In this document: one piece after another, positions 1-6,563 of the stretch | How the letters are laid out: each line of letters begins with the position of its first letter | Numbering within the stretch: position 1 is the stretch's first letter | From: Anaerohabitans sp964387285 | GTDB taxonomy: Bacteria; Zhuqueibacterota; Zhuqueibacteria; Residuimicrobiales; Residuimicrobiaceae | DNA length: 64,000 nucleotides | Reading direction: 5' to 3' | NCBI GenBank assembly: GCA_964387285.1 | Contig: CAYLWO010000016.1 | Coordinates: 1 to 64,000, forward strand | Program-made: the position numbers and the translations under genes | The notes under the pieces: model-generated | Told to the model about the DNA's origin: nothing | The model's database searches: none | Seen by the model: the letters and a program-made list of their open reading frames with translations, nothing else

Positions 1-66
1 CGCAAAAAACGCGGCCACATCCGGGGTCTGGGGTTTTGCGACAGTCTCCGCAGGTGTCGGACATCT
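1..66 (-). repeat. Partial copy (A) of a MITE-like palindromic element, cut by the window edge
   Basis: The reverse complement of these bases matches the left end of the complete element at 27151-27335. From the GGAGACTGTCGCAAAA word inward, 49 consecutive bases are identical. The outer end differs slightly: GTCCGACACCTGC here, ATCGGACACCTTT in the other copy. The sequence includes one arm of the GTGGCCGC...GCGGCCAC hairpin and its T6 loop; the rest lies outside the window. It abuts the stop codon of the next minus-strand gene. No coding capacity is visible. Confidence 0.85.
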
Positions 67-71
67 GAAAA

Positions 72-1208
72 TCATGGATGATATGAATTCGGCAACATGT
101 CAGCAATACGCCGCTCCGACCAGCCGCCGGCCAGATTGGTGACCAGATGATTGAGCACATTGCCCAGAGAATCGACCACGGCAAATTCATCGCCTTCCTC
201 AGAGGTTAGCCAACTGTCTCCAGGGAACAGACCGGAGTCATAACGTATGTTGAGCCATTCAGGAAGCAACAACAGGCGACAGCCTGGAGGGAAGTCTGCG
301 CGCTGGTTGCCGTTCAGATAGGTGTCTATGGGAGGCGCCAACTGGGCATACACCTCGTCATCGAAAAGTAGCTGCTTTTTCGGGAATCGCTGGTTGATCG
401 GCGGTTCTGACAGCATGACGGAAAAATTTTCCTCTGCGATGGCATTATGGTAAAAGGAAGAGAAAAAGTGTTTCAGCGAACCTTGATAGGTCTGACGACG
501 CTTGGTTTGCCACTGCTGCCATTCCTCCGGTGTGGCGGCCAACAGAGTGTCAAATTTGGGATAGATATGATATTTAATGCGCGTGTGGTTCCAGGTGAAG
601 CGGGCTAATTCAATGCTGATGCGATAGCCCAGCGATCGATTTTCCACGATAATCATGCTGTCGCATAACGCTTCGTTCATAAAGTATTCCGAAAAGAACT
701 TTATCGTGCCGGCGTTCATAATTCGGCAGTGTTCGCTGTTGGGAGAGGGTCCAAGAAAAGCGTCTTTAAAGTCATCATATTTTTTGCCCCATCCATCATC
801 GCCGTATTGGTAAAATGAACGTTTCGCTTTCCCATGCGCCGTGACGGTAACTCCGGCCATGTTGATGGGTTTTTCTTGCATCGTAACCGTCAATTGAGTG
901 TGGGCAAGTCGGAATATTTGTAATTTTATCACCCGTGTTGCAAAACCGATGTGACGAACGATCAGGTCATAAGCGCCCGGTTGCTCGGTGCGAATCGTAA
1001 AAGAACCGGTCGCATCGGTTATGTCGCCCAGAATGGTTCCGGAAAGGAAAACATTTACACCCGGCAAGGGTTCTCCGGCGCCGGATTTTGTCACCAGGCC
1101 GTGAATGGTATAAACCGGCGCCTGGCCGGCTGCAGCGTGTAGTAGAATCACTAACAACGCCAGAGAGGGTTTTGTATACCAAAGGCATGCTTTTATTCGA
1201 CGGCACAT
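72..1208 (-). CDS. Secreted protein with N-terminal carboxypeptidase-regulatory-like domain
   Basis: The product has 378 residues. I start at the ATG at 1208 because AGGAGG lies 9 bases upstream; a GTG three codons earlier sits directly on that site. Residues 1-30 look like a signal peptide (basic start, then SLALLVILLHAAAGQA). A beta-sandwich of the CarboxypepD_reg-like family follows at about 33-105 (IHGLVTKSG, PLPGVNVFLSG, DATGSFTI), as seen at the N-terminus of Bacteroidota TonB-dependent receptors. The remaining 270 residues are not recognised and contain no obvious beta-barrel or plug. It is probably an envelope or periplasmic protein; the substrate is unknown. Confidence 0.75.
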   Translation of the reverse strand: MCRRIKACLWYTKPSLALLVILLHAAAGQAPVYTIHGLVTKSGAGEPLPGVNVFLSGTILGDITDATGSFTIRTEQPGAYDLIVRHIGFATRVIKLQIFRLAHTQLTVTMQEKPINMAGVTVTAHGKAKRSFYQYGDDGWGKKYDDFKDAFLGPSPNSEHCRIMNAGTIKFFSEYFMNEALCDSMIIVENRSLGYRISIELARFTWNHTRIKYHIYPKFDTLLAATPEEWQQWQTKRRQTYQGSLKHFFSSFYHNAIAEENFSVMLSEPPINQRFPKKQLLFDDEVYAQLAPPIDTYLNGNQRADFPPGCRLLLLPEWLNIRYDSGLFPGDSWLTSEEGDEFAVVDSLGNVLNHLVTNLAGGWSERRIADMLPNSYHP

Positions 1209-1260
1209 CGTATACACCCTCCTGTATAATTATACCTACTATCTTAAAAATATACAAGAT

Positions 1261-1284
1261 AAAAAAGGTGGGCTGACGCCCACC
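1261..1284 (-). terminator. Rho-independent terminator after the ABC exporter operon
   Basis: Read on the minus strand this is GGTGGGC, loop GTCA, GCCCACC, then T6. It lies 12 bases beyond the permease stop codon. The stem with its flanking TAGG also resembles an intergenic word I remember from many unrelated genomes. Confidence 0.8.
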
Positions 1285-1295
1285 CTACAAAATTC

Positions 1296-2582
1296 TCATG
1301 AATATTTAATCCATTTCATCACTTCCGGCAGATTCGGTTTTTTGCCGTACATGAGAATGCCGACGCGAAAGATGCGGCCGGTGAACCAGATCAGGCCATA
1401 GATGGACGCGATCATCAAGACAATGCTTAACAGCACCTGATACAGGGGCGCCGCGTTCACCGAATAGCGCAGGAACATGAGCAAGGGCGTAAAGAAGGGG
1501 ATCAGCGACAAAACCACGGCCAAGGTGCTGTTCGGATTATTGATGATGAAGAACATGCACAAAAAACCCATGATGATTAAAATCGTCACCGGCCATTGCA
1601 GGCTCTGTGCATCGGCTTCGTCGTTGACCATGCTGCCCAGGGTGGCGTACAGCGTGGCATAAATAAAATAGCCCAGTATGAAAAAGATAAAGAAAAACAG
1701 ATATACGGAAAAGGAAATGCTCGGCAGGGGAATCTTATCCGCGCCCGGGGCCATCTGTTTCAGCATGATCATGCCGTAGGTGGAAGCCAGTGCGATGAAC
1801 AGGGCCCAGACGAGAAATTGCGTCAGACCGGCGCCGCCGATGCCGATGATTTTTCCGGCCATGAATTGATCCGCCCGCGCCGAAGAGAGCACGATCTCTA
1901 CGACGCGCGAGTTCTTGTCTTCGTACACACCACGCATGACAAATTGACCATAGATCAGCATCGCCATGTACAGGATCATGATCATGGCATAGCTGATGCC
2001 AAAGGCCACCATGCCGCTCTCCTCTTTGGTGCCCTGTTCGCTGATCTTGAAGGTTTTCACCTCCAGCCTCTGCGTTAATTTGCGCACCAGCGATTGATCG
2101 AGCCCGCTTTGCTTCAGGCGCAAATCAGAGACGACGCGCGTGACCGCCCGTTCCAGATTGGCGTTGAATTCCATATTGCTGATGTTTCTGGCGTGCATTT
2201 CAAATTCGTTTTTATCAAATATGTCCTTGGGCAAGACCAGCAGAGCATTCAATTTTTCTTCCTGGATGAGACGACTGTAACGATTCTTGAGTGCGTCCAG
2301 ACTGTCCGGCGTTACCGGGATGATGTTGAATTTATACAGCGGCTCCTGCTGAGAATTTTTGTACACTTCGGACATATGCTTTTCCAGGGCCTGAGTAATT
2401 TGACCGGACAAATCCATAACAGCGAGTGTCTGTTTTTCTCTGGTGCCCATAGAGTTCATCAGTATCTGAATGCCGATAATGACAAAGAGCATCAACGGCA
2501 TGGCCAATGTACCGATGATGAATCCTTTGGTTTTCACTCGACTGAGATATTCTCTCTTTATCAGTACTAAAGTTTTATTCAC
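1296..2582 (-). CDS. ABC transporter permease, NatB/ABC-2 type
   Basis: The 428-residue membrane protein has one transmembrane helix near residues 20-42, a soluble periplasmic domain at about 50-185, and five or six helices in the C-terminal half (starting at MVAFGISYAMIMILYMAML). This is the layout of NatB-type ABC-2 exporters of sodium or small molecules. The start is GTG with AGGAGG 8 bases upstream. The ATPase gene lies 21 bases upstream on the same strand, so the two form an exporter operon. YEDKNSRVVEIVLSS is a family hallmark. The substrate cannot be read from sequence. Confidence 0.88.
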   Translation of the reverse strand: MNKTLVLIKREYLSRVKTKGFIIGTLAMPLMLFVIIGIQILMNSMGTREKQTLAVMDLSGQITQALEKHMSEVYKNSQQEPLYKFNIIPVTPDSLDALKNRYSRLIQEEKLNALLVLPKDIFDKNEFEMHARNISNMEFNANLERAVTRVVSDLRLKQSGLDQSLVRKLTQRLEVKTFKISEQGTKEESGMVAFGISYAMIMILYMAMLIYGQFVMRGVYEDKNSRVVEIVLSSARADQFMAGKIIGIGGAGLTQFLVWALFIALASTYGMIMLKQMAPGADKIPLPSISFSVYLFFFIFFILGYFIYATLYATLGSMVNDEADAQSLQWPVTILIIMGFLCMFFIINNPNSTLAVVLSLIPFFTPLLMFLRYSVNAAPLYQVLLSIVLMIASIYGLIWFTGRIFRVGILMYGKKPNLPEVMKWIKYS

Positions 2583-2603
2583 GATGTTCCTCCTGATTTG
2601 CGA

Positions 2604-3500
2604 TTAGCCTTTGACCACGTTGATGAAAATTTCGTTGAGCGACGGCTCAGCTATATCAAAGCTGGTAACGGTTACTTGCTCGATGGCACGGGCCAGAATC
2701 GTTTGCGCACTGACCCCGTTATTGGGTTGGATTTCGACATACTGCCCGTAATCGTCGTATTTGCTCACCAGGGTTTTATCCTGTAAAAAACGGGCATCGC
2801 CGTCATAACGCAAACGACACCGATTCTTGCCGAATCCGGCTTTAATTTCCGCCAGTTTGCCCTGCAGCACGCTCTGGCCGCGATTGATGAGGCAGAGGCT
2901 GTCGCACAGTTTTTCCGCCTGGTCCATCAGATGCGTGGAAAAGATGATGGTCGAGCCGTTTTGCACCAGTTCCAGCATGATGTCTTTGATGAGATTGGTG
3001 TTGACCGGATCCAGGCCGCTGAACGGTTCGTCCAAAATCACCACGCGAGGTTGATGCAGAATCGTGCAGATGAATTGGATTTTCTGCTGCATGCCCTTGG
3101 ATAGTTCCTCGACCTTTTTATTGCGCCACTCTTTCAACTCGACGCGTTCCAGCCATTTGTCTGCCAGCGGGATTGCCGTTTTAGCCGGCATCCCTTTGAG
3201 TTCGGCAAAAAATTTAATGAGATCGATGATCGTCATTCTTTTAAACAAACCACGCTCTTCCGGTAAATAGCCGACCTGGTCGCTAATGGCGCGCGTATTG
3301 GGTTGGCCGAGAATTTCAATGGTGCCGGAATCAGGCATGAGAATGCGCAACAGCATGCGGATGGTGGTTGTTTTACCGGCGCCGTTGGGTCCCAGCAAAC
3401 CATAAATTTCACCCTGACGTATCTGCAGCGTTAAGTCTTGCACAGCACGCACCTGTTCAAAACTTTTACTTACCTTGGTGATGCTAACAGCGTTAGCCAC
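2604..3500 (-). CDS. ABC transporter ATP-binding protein, NatA type
   Basis: The 298-residue ATPase partners the downstream permease. From the GTG start the Walker A motif GPNGAGKTT lies at 37-45, followed by signature LSKGMQQK, Walker B VVILDEP and switch histidine in STHL. The C-terminal 80 residues form the DUF4162-like extension usual in NatA/drug ABC-2 ATPases. The longest reading frame begins at 3554, but AAGGAGG lies 5-6 bases ahead of GTG at 3500 and no good site precedes the two upstream starts, so I use 3500. The substrate is unknown. Confidence 0.9.
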   Translation of the reverse strand: MANAVSITKVSKSFEQVRAVQDLTLQIRQGEIYGLLGPNGAGKTTTIRMLLRILMPDSGTIEILGQPNTRAISDQVGYLPEERGLFKRMTIIDLIKFFAELKGMPAKTAIPLADKWLERVELKEWRNKKVEELSKGMQQKIQFICTILHQPRVVILDEPFSGLDPVNTNLIKDIMLELVQNGSTIIFSTHLMDQAEKLCDSLCLINRGQSVLQGKLAEIKAGFGKNRCRLRYDGDARFLQDKTLVSKYDDYGQYVEIQPNNGVSAQTILARAIEQVTVTSFDIAEPSLNEIFINVVKG

Positions 3501-3587
3501 GGTTTCCTCCTTCATGGTTGTTTGCTGAAAGTTGACATCGTCCAGTGTAATCATTTAAGTTATTAATAATATTAATTTTGTTTAAAA

Positions 3588-4556
3588 TTATCGCTCATAA
3601 ATCAGATCAAGTATACGAGAGATTTCTCTTGCATGTTTCCCCAAAAAGGTAGGTGGTCGATTTTCCAACAATGCACACGTGAAATCATAAATATGCGGAA
3701 TGTGCAAGTTCAGATGAGGCGGATGGCGTTCAACGATTTGGCCCTGTGCCGTCGTGATGGTCAGGTCGCCGTCGTTAAGCCGCTGAACAGAGAGGTGGCC
3801 GCTTTCAGCATAGACGTCGAGCGTGTCACGCGGGATATAGCTGGTATGGGTGACGGACACCACGCCGATGCTGCCGCGGTTGTTGGCGAGCACAGCGACA
3901 GCGGTGTCCTCGACCGTTCGATTGTGAAAATGGGCATTGCTCGTCACTCCTTTTGCACTTTGTAAAGGACCCATCAGGTTCTGCAACACTTCGATCCGAT
4001 GGCAGCCAAAATCCATCATAGGACCTCCGCCGGATAATTCTTTTTGCAGAAACCAGCTGCGCGGCTCGCCCGGTTTTTTATCAAAGGTTTCAAAAGCATT
4101 GATCTGAACGAGTGCAATGTCGCCGAGAACACCGGATTGAATAATTTGCTTCATCCTGGCAATGACGGGATAAAAATGGCGATAATAGGCGACACTCAGT
4201 TGGACATTATTCTCTGCGCAGGCCTGTATCATGAGATCGCATTGGGCGGTTGTCATAGCCATGGGTTTTTCACAAAGCACCTGTTTGCCGGCTGCTGCGG
4301 CGGCCAGGGTCTGTTCGTAATGCAAGTGCACCGGTGTGGCAATATACACGGCCTCCACATCCGGGTCCTGCAGCATTTCCTGCCAATAAGCGTAATAGCG
4401 CTTTGCTCCGAATTCACGGGCAAAATCAGCTGCTGCTGATGCGTTAGCACGACTGACCGCGATCAGTTCACAATTGGCCAGGTCGCGCAAAGCCGGCGCC
4501 ACGCGCTTACGACTGATATCACCGCAACCAATCAGGCCCCATTTTACGGTTTTCAT
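3588..4556 (-). CDS. Gfo/Idh/MocA family oxidoreductase
   Basis: This 322-residue protein probably acts as an NAD(P)-dependent sugar or cyclitol dehydrogenase. The N-terminal Rossmann fold shows GLIGCGDISRKR at residues 7-18, and the family EKP motif appears as CEKPMAMT near residue 95. The C-terminal alpha/beta domain has GGGPMMDFGCHRIEVLQ, carrying the Asp and His typical of the catalytic site. Length is normal. The ATG start has AAGGA 6 bases upstream. It stands alone, so the physiological substrate cannot be inferred. Confidence 0.88.
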   Translation of the reverse strand: MKTVKWGLIGCGDISRKRVAPALRDLANCELIAVSRANASAAADFAREFGAKRYYAYWQEMLQDPDVEAVYIATPVHLHYEQTLAAAAAGKQVLCEKPMAMTTAQCDLMIQACAENNVQLSVAYYRHFYPVIARMKQIIQSGVLGDIALVQINAFETFDKKPGEPRSWFLQKELSGGGPMMDFGCHRIEVLQNLMGPLQSAKGVTSNAHFHNRTVEDTAVAVLANNRGSIGVVSVTHTSYIPRDTLDVYAESGHLSVQRLNDGDLTITTAQGQIVERHPPHLNLHIPHIYDFTCALLENRPPTFLGKHAREISRILDLIYER

Positions 4557-4625
4557 AATTTTCCTTATAAAGACAAAAGGACATTAGCAATAATTGCGAA
4601 ATAAATCAAGCGCCAAAAATAACTC

Positions 4626-4654
4626 TTGATAAAAATGCAGAATAGAGCTAATTT
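4626..4654 (+). promoter_or_regulatory. Possible promoter for the PTS EIIA gene
   Basis: TTGATA and TAATTT are separated by 17 bases, about 60 bases ahead of the GTG start at 4716. It fits a sigma-70 type promoter, but FCB promoter consensus differs and the match could be chance. Confidence 0.3.
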
Positions 4655-4715
4655 AAGCCTTTGTTTTTAGACTGTATTTATTAACGGCTCTACAAAAGCC
4701 GAAAAAGGATTTATT

Positions 4716-5177
4716 GTGAGACTCTTGGATTATTTGTCCACCAAATTGATTTTTTTGGACTTAGCCGGTAAAGATAAAAACGACGTCATCGCCAAAGTGG
4801 TGCACCTGATGAAGCAACAGAAAGCCATCGATGATGAAAAGGATTTTATCAAAGAGGTTTTTCAGCGGGAAGCTCTGGGTTGTACGGCCATCGGCGGCAA
4901 TGTAGCGATTCCGCACGCGCGCACAAAAGCGGTGAAAAAAATCATCATTGCCTTTGCCCGTTTGACACCGGGCATCGATTTCGGCGCGGAGGACAAGGAG
5001 CCGGTGCGGCTGTTGTTTGTGTTGGGCACGCCTCTGGACGCGGTGGGCGAATATCTCAAGGTGCTGGCGCGATTGTCGAAATTGCTGAAAGAGGAGAAAA
5101 CACGGCTCAAGTTGCTGCAGGTTAAAACCGCCCAAGAGGCTTACAAAGTAGTGGAAGAGTCTGAAGATCAACGCTGA
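4716..5177 (+). CDS. PTS EIIA domain protein (fructose/nitrogen type)
   Basis: This 153-residue single-domain EIIA-2 protein accepts phosphate from HPr on a histidine. The likely site is His67 in the motif IPHART, preceded by the family's ALGCTAIGGNVA segment. The start is GTG with AAAAAGGA 6 bases upstream. No EIIB, EIIC, HPr or EI gene is nearby, so a regulatory role of the PtsN kind is more likely than sugar uptake. It ends 88 bases before the tRNA-Glu gene. Distant alternatives are the EIIA modules attached to antiporters or channels, but no such partner is adjacent. Confidence 0.88.
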   Translation: MRLLDYLSTKLIFLDLAGKDKNDVIAKVVHLMKQQKAIDDEKDFIKEVFQREALGCTAIGGNVAIPHARTKAVKKIIIAFARLTPGIDFGAEDKEPVRLLFVLGTPLDAVGEYLKVLARLSKLLKEEKTRLKLLQVKTAQEAYKVVEESEDQR

Positions 5178-5214
5178 TGATGGCGTTGCAGCTTTCAGCA
5201 GGCCAGGAAAAGGA

Positions 5215-5243
5215 TTGACTTTTTCCCTAGTGATTTGTATATT
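5215..5243 (+). promoter_or_regulatory. Promoter of the tRNA-Glu/tRNA-Arg/tadA unit
   Basis: TTGACT, an exact 17-base spacer and TATATT lie 22 bases ahead of the mature 5' end of tRNA-Glu. This is a near-consensus sigma-70 promoter well placed to drive the two tRNAs and tadA together. Confidence 0.7.
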
Positions 5244-5265
5244 AATAGGCTAAATTGAATTTCTC

Positions 5266-5341
5266 GGCGCGTTCGTCTAGGGGTCCAGGACACCGGCCTC
5301 TCACGTCGGTAACACGGGTTCGAATCCCGTACGCGCTACCA
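5266..5341 (+). tRNA. tRNA-Glu (CTC)
   Basis: The cloverleaf has acceptor GGCGCGT/ACGCGCT, an anticodon stem CCGGC/GTCGG with loop CTCTCAC giving anticodon CTC, a T-arm with GGTTCGAATCC, and an encoded CCA end. It decodes GAG. Confidence 0.95.
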
Positions 5342-5363
5342 GTATTAGAAAGACTTCTCATTT

Positions 5364-5440
5364 GCGCCCGTAGCTCAACTGGATAGAGCATCTGACTACG
5401 GATCAGAAGGTTGGGGATTCGAACTCCTCCGGGCGCGCCA
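5364..5440 (+). tRNA. tRNA-Arg (ACG)
   Basis: The acceptor GCGCCCG pairs with CGGGCGC and CCA is encoded. The anticodon stem TCTGA/TCAGA encloses loop CTACGGA, giving anticodon ACG. The first anticodon base must be deaminated to inosine by TadA to read CGU, CGC and CGA. The tadA gene begins 18 bases downstream. Confidence 0.95.
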
Positions 5441-5458
5441 AGAGGAAAGGCTCTTGCC

Positions 5459-5932
5459 GTGCAAGACCACACCACCTGGATGGAACTGGCCCTCCGGGAA
5501 GCGCAAAAAGCCTTTGCCAAAGGCGAAGTGCCCATTGGTGCCGTGGTGATCCACGAAAATCGCATTATCGGCCGCGGTCACAATTTGATGGAAACATTGC
5601 AAGACCCGACGGCACACGCTGAAATGTTAGCCATTACTTCAGCGGCCAACACACTGGCCTCGTGGCGGCTGGATGACTGCGCGCTCTATGTTACCCTCGA
5701 GCCCTGTATGATGTGCACGGGCGCCATTCTTCTTTCACGCATTCCCATGATTGTATACGGAGCTCCAGATCCACGTTATGGCGCGTGCGGCAGCGCACTA
5801 CAGTTGGCGCAACATGACCGCATCGATGTTCGAGCGGAACTTTTAAGCGGCGTGCTGGAAGCCGATTGCAGCGGATTGATCAAACAGTTTTTCACTCAGG
5901 TTCGCCGGGAGAAAAAAAAGATCGATCACTAG
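5459..5932 (+). CDS. tadA: tRNA-specific adenosine-34 deaminase
   Basis: TadA converts A34 of tRNA-Arg(ACG) to inosine. The 157-residue protein has the zinc-deaminase motifs HAE (in DPTAHAEMLAI) and PCxxC (EPCMMCTGAI), plus the family's GAVVIHENRIIGRGHN segment. The frame is open further upstream, but that part lies inside the tRNA gene. I use GTG at 5459, which has AGGAAAGG 8 bases upstream; ATG at 5480 is an alternative. It follows its own substrate tRNA after 18 bases and is probably transcribed with it. Length is normal for the family. Confidence 0.93.
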   Translation: MQDHTTWMELALREAQKAFAKGEVPIGAVVIHENRIIGRGHNLMETLQDPTAHAEMLAITSAANTLASWRLDDCALYVTLEPCMMCTGAILLSRIPMIVYGAPDPRYGACGSALQLAQHDRIDVRAELLSGVLEADCSGLIKQFFTQVRREKKKIDH

Positions 5933-5942
5933 TCCATGCCAA

Positions 5943-6029
5943 GGAGAGGTGCCGGAGTGGCTGAACGGGGCGGTCTCGAAAACCGTTGCGCCCTTTCGGG
6001 TGCCCAGGGTTCGAATCCCTGCCTCTCCG
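5943..6029 (+). tRNA. tRNA-Ser (CGA)
   Basis: This is a class II tRNA with a long variable arm (TGCGCCCTTTCGGGTGC). The acceptor GGAGAGG pairs with CCTCTCC, and the anticodon loop CTCGAAA gives CGA, reading UCG. The CCA end is not encoded. Confidence 0.94.
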
Positions 6030-6069
6030 CAACGAGTTTTTCTTGAGCGGATTTTCGCAGAGTATTTTG

Positions 6070-6156
6070 GGAGAGGTGTCCGAGAGGCTGAAGGAGCACG
6101 CTTGGAAAGCGTGTGTAGGTCAACGCCTACCGCGGGTTCGAATCCCGCCCTCTCCG
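6070..6156 (+). tRNA. tRNA-Ser (GGA)
   Basis: This is a class II tRNA with acceptor GGAGAGG/CCTCTCC, anticodon stem CACGC/GCGTG with loop TTGGAAA (anticodon GGA), and variable arm GTAGGTCAACGCCTAC. CCA is not encoded. It is a second serine isoacceptor 40 bases after the first. Confidence 0.94.
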
Positions 6157-6174
6157 CAGCGATGTTGTATCAAA

Positions 6175-6247
6175 GGGGCTGTAGCTCAGTTGGGAGAGCG
6201 ATACGTTCGCAACGTATAGGTCGTGGGTTCGAATCCCATCAGCTCCA
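6175..6247 (+). tRNA. tRNA-Ala (CGC)
   Basis: The acceptor GGGGCTG pairs with CAGCTCC with one G-U pair. The anticodon stem ATACG/CGTAT encloses TTCGCAA, giving anticodon CGC (GCG codon). The T-arm is GTGGG/CCCAT with TTCGAAT. No CCA is encoded. The SRP RNA begins within a few bases. Confidence 0.94.
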
Positions 6248-6250
6248 CTT

Positions 6251-6493
6251 TGGCTGTGCTAGATGGGGAGCTAGCGGTGCCCTGTAACCTGCAACCCGCT
6301 CCAGCAGGATCGAATTCCCATTCTGCGGTCCGCTCATTTTCCTGTTCTTTCGCGGTTAGCAACGTTGATCATTCAAGCCCTGCGCAATAGAAAGGCGCCC
6401 AACCCCGCCAGGATCGGAAGAGAGCAACGGTAAGCGTTCCGACTATGTGCCGCCGGAGTACTTGGACGGAGTTGTGAATCGCGAACACAGATA
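6251..6493 (+). ncRNA. ffs: Signal recognition particle RNA, large bacterial type with Alu domain
   Basis: The 5' half carries the Alu-domain signature of large bacterial SRP RNAs (GTGCTAG, GGGGAGCTAGCGGTGCCC, TGTAACCTGCAACCCGCT). The 3' half carries the S-domain apical hairpin at 6408-6428 (CCAGGATCGGAAGAGAGC with its GGAA tetraloop) and the returning ATGTGCCG. The ends are set by pairing CTGTG at 6254-6258 with CACAG at 6486-6490, so they may be a few bases off. It sits just ahead of dnaX, the same neighbour as the Bacillus scRNA gene. It binds Ffh to target membrane proteins. Confidence 0.9.
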
Positions 6494-6563
6494 ACAGAGA
6501 GATCAAAGGTGGGTGCACAGCCAATAATGTCATCCCAGTCCGTTCTAACTGTCGGAATGTACC

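Noticed and set aside
951..1276. Small plus- and minus-strand ORFs around the start of the first gene
   Set aside because: They overlap the signal-peptide region of a supported gene and have no independent start signals.
5242..6287. Several ORFs of 60-110 codons on both strands across the tRNA cluster (5242-5565, 5396-5617, 5929-6123, 5949-6287, 5986-6219)
   Set aside because: They are translations of the tRNA genes and their complements, with the tell-tale GxRIPNL/GFESHQ-type peptides that such reading gives.
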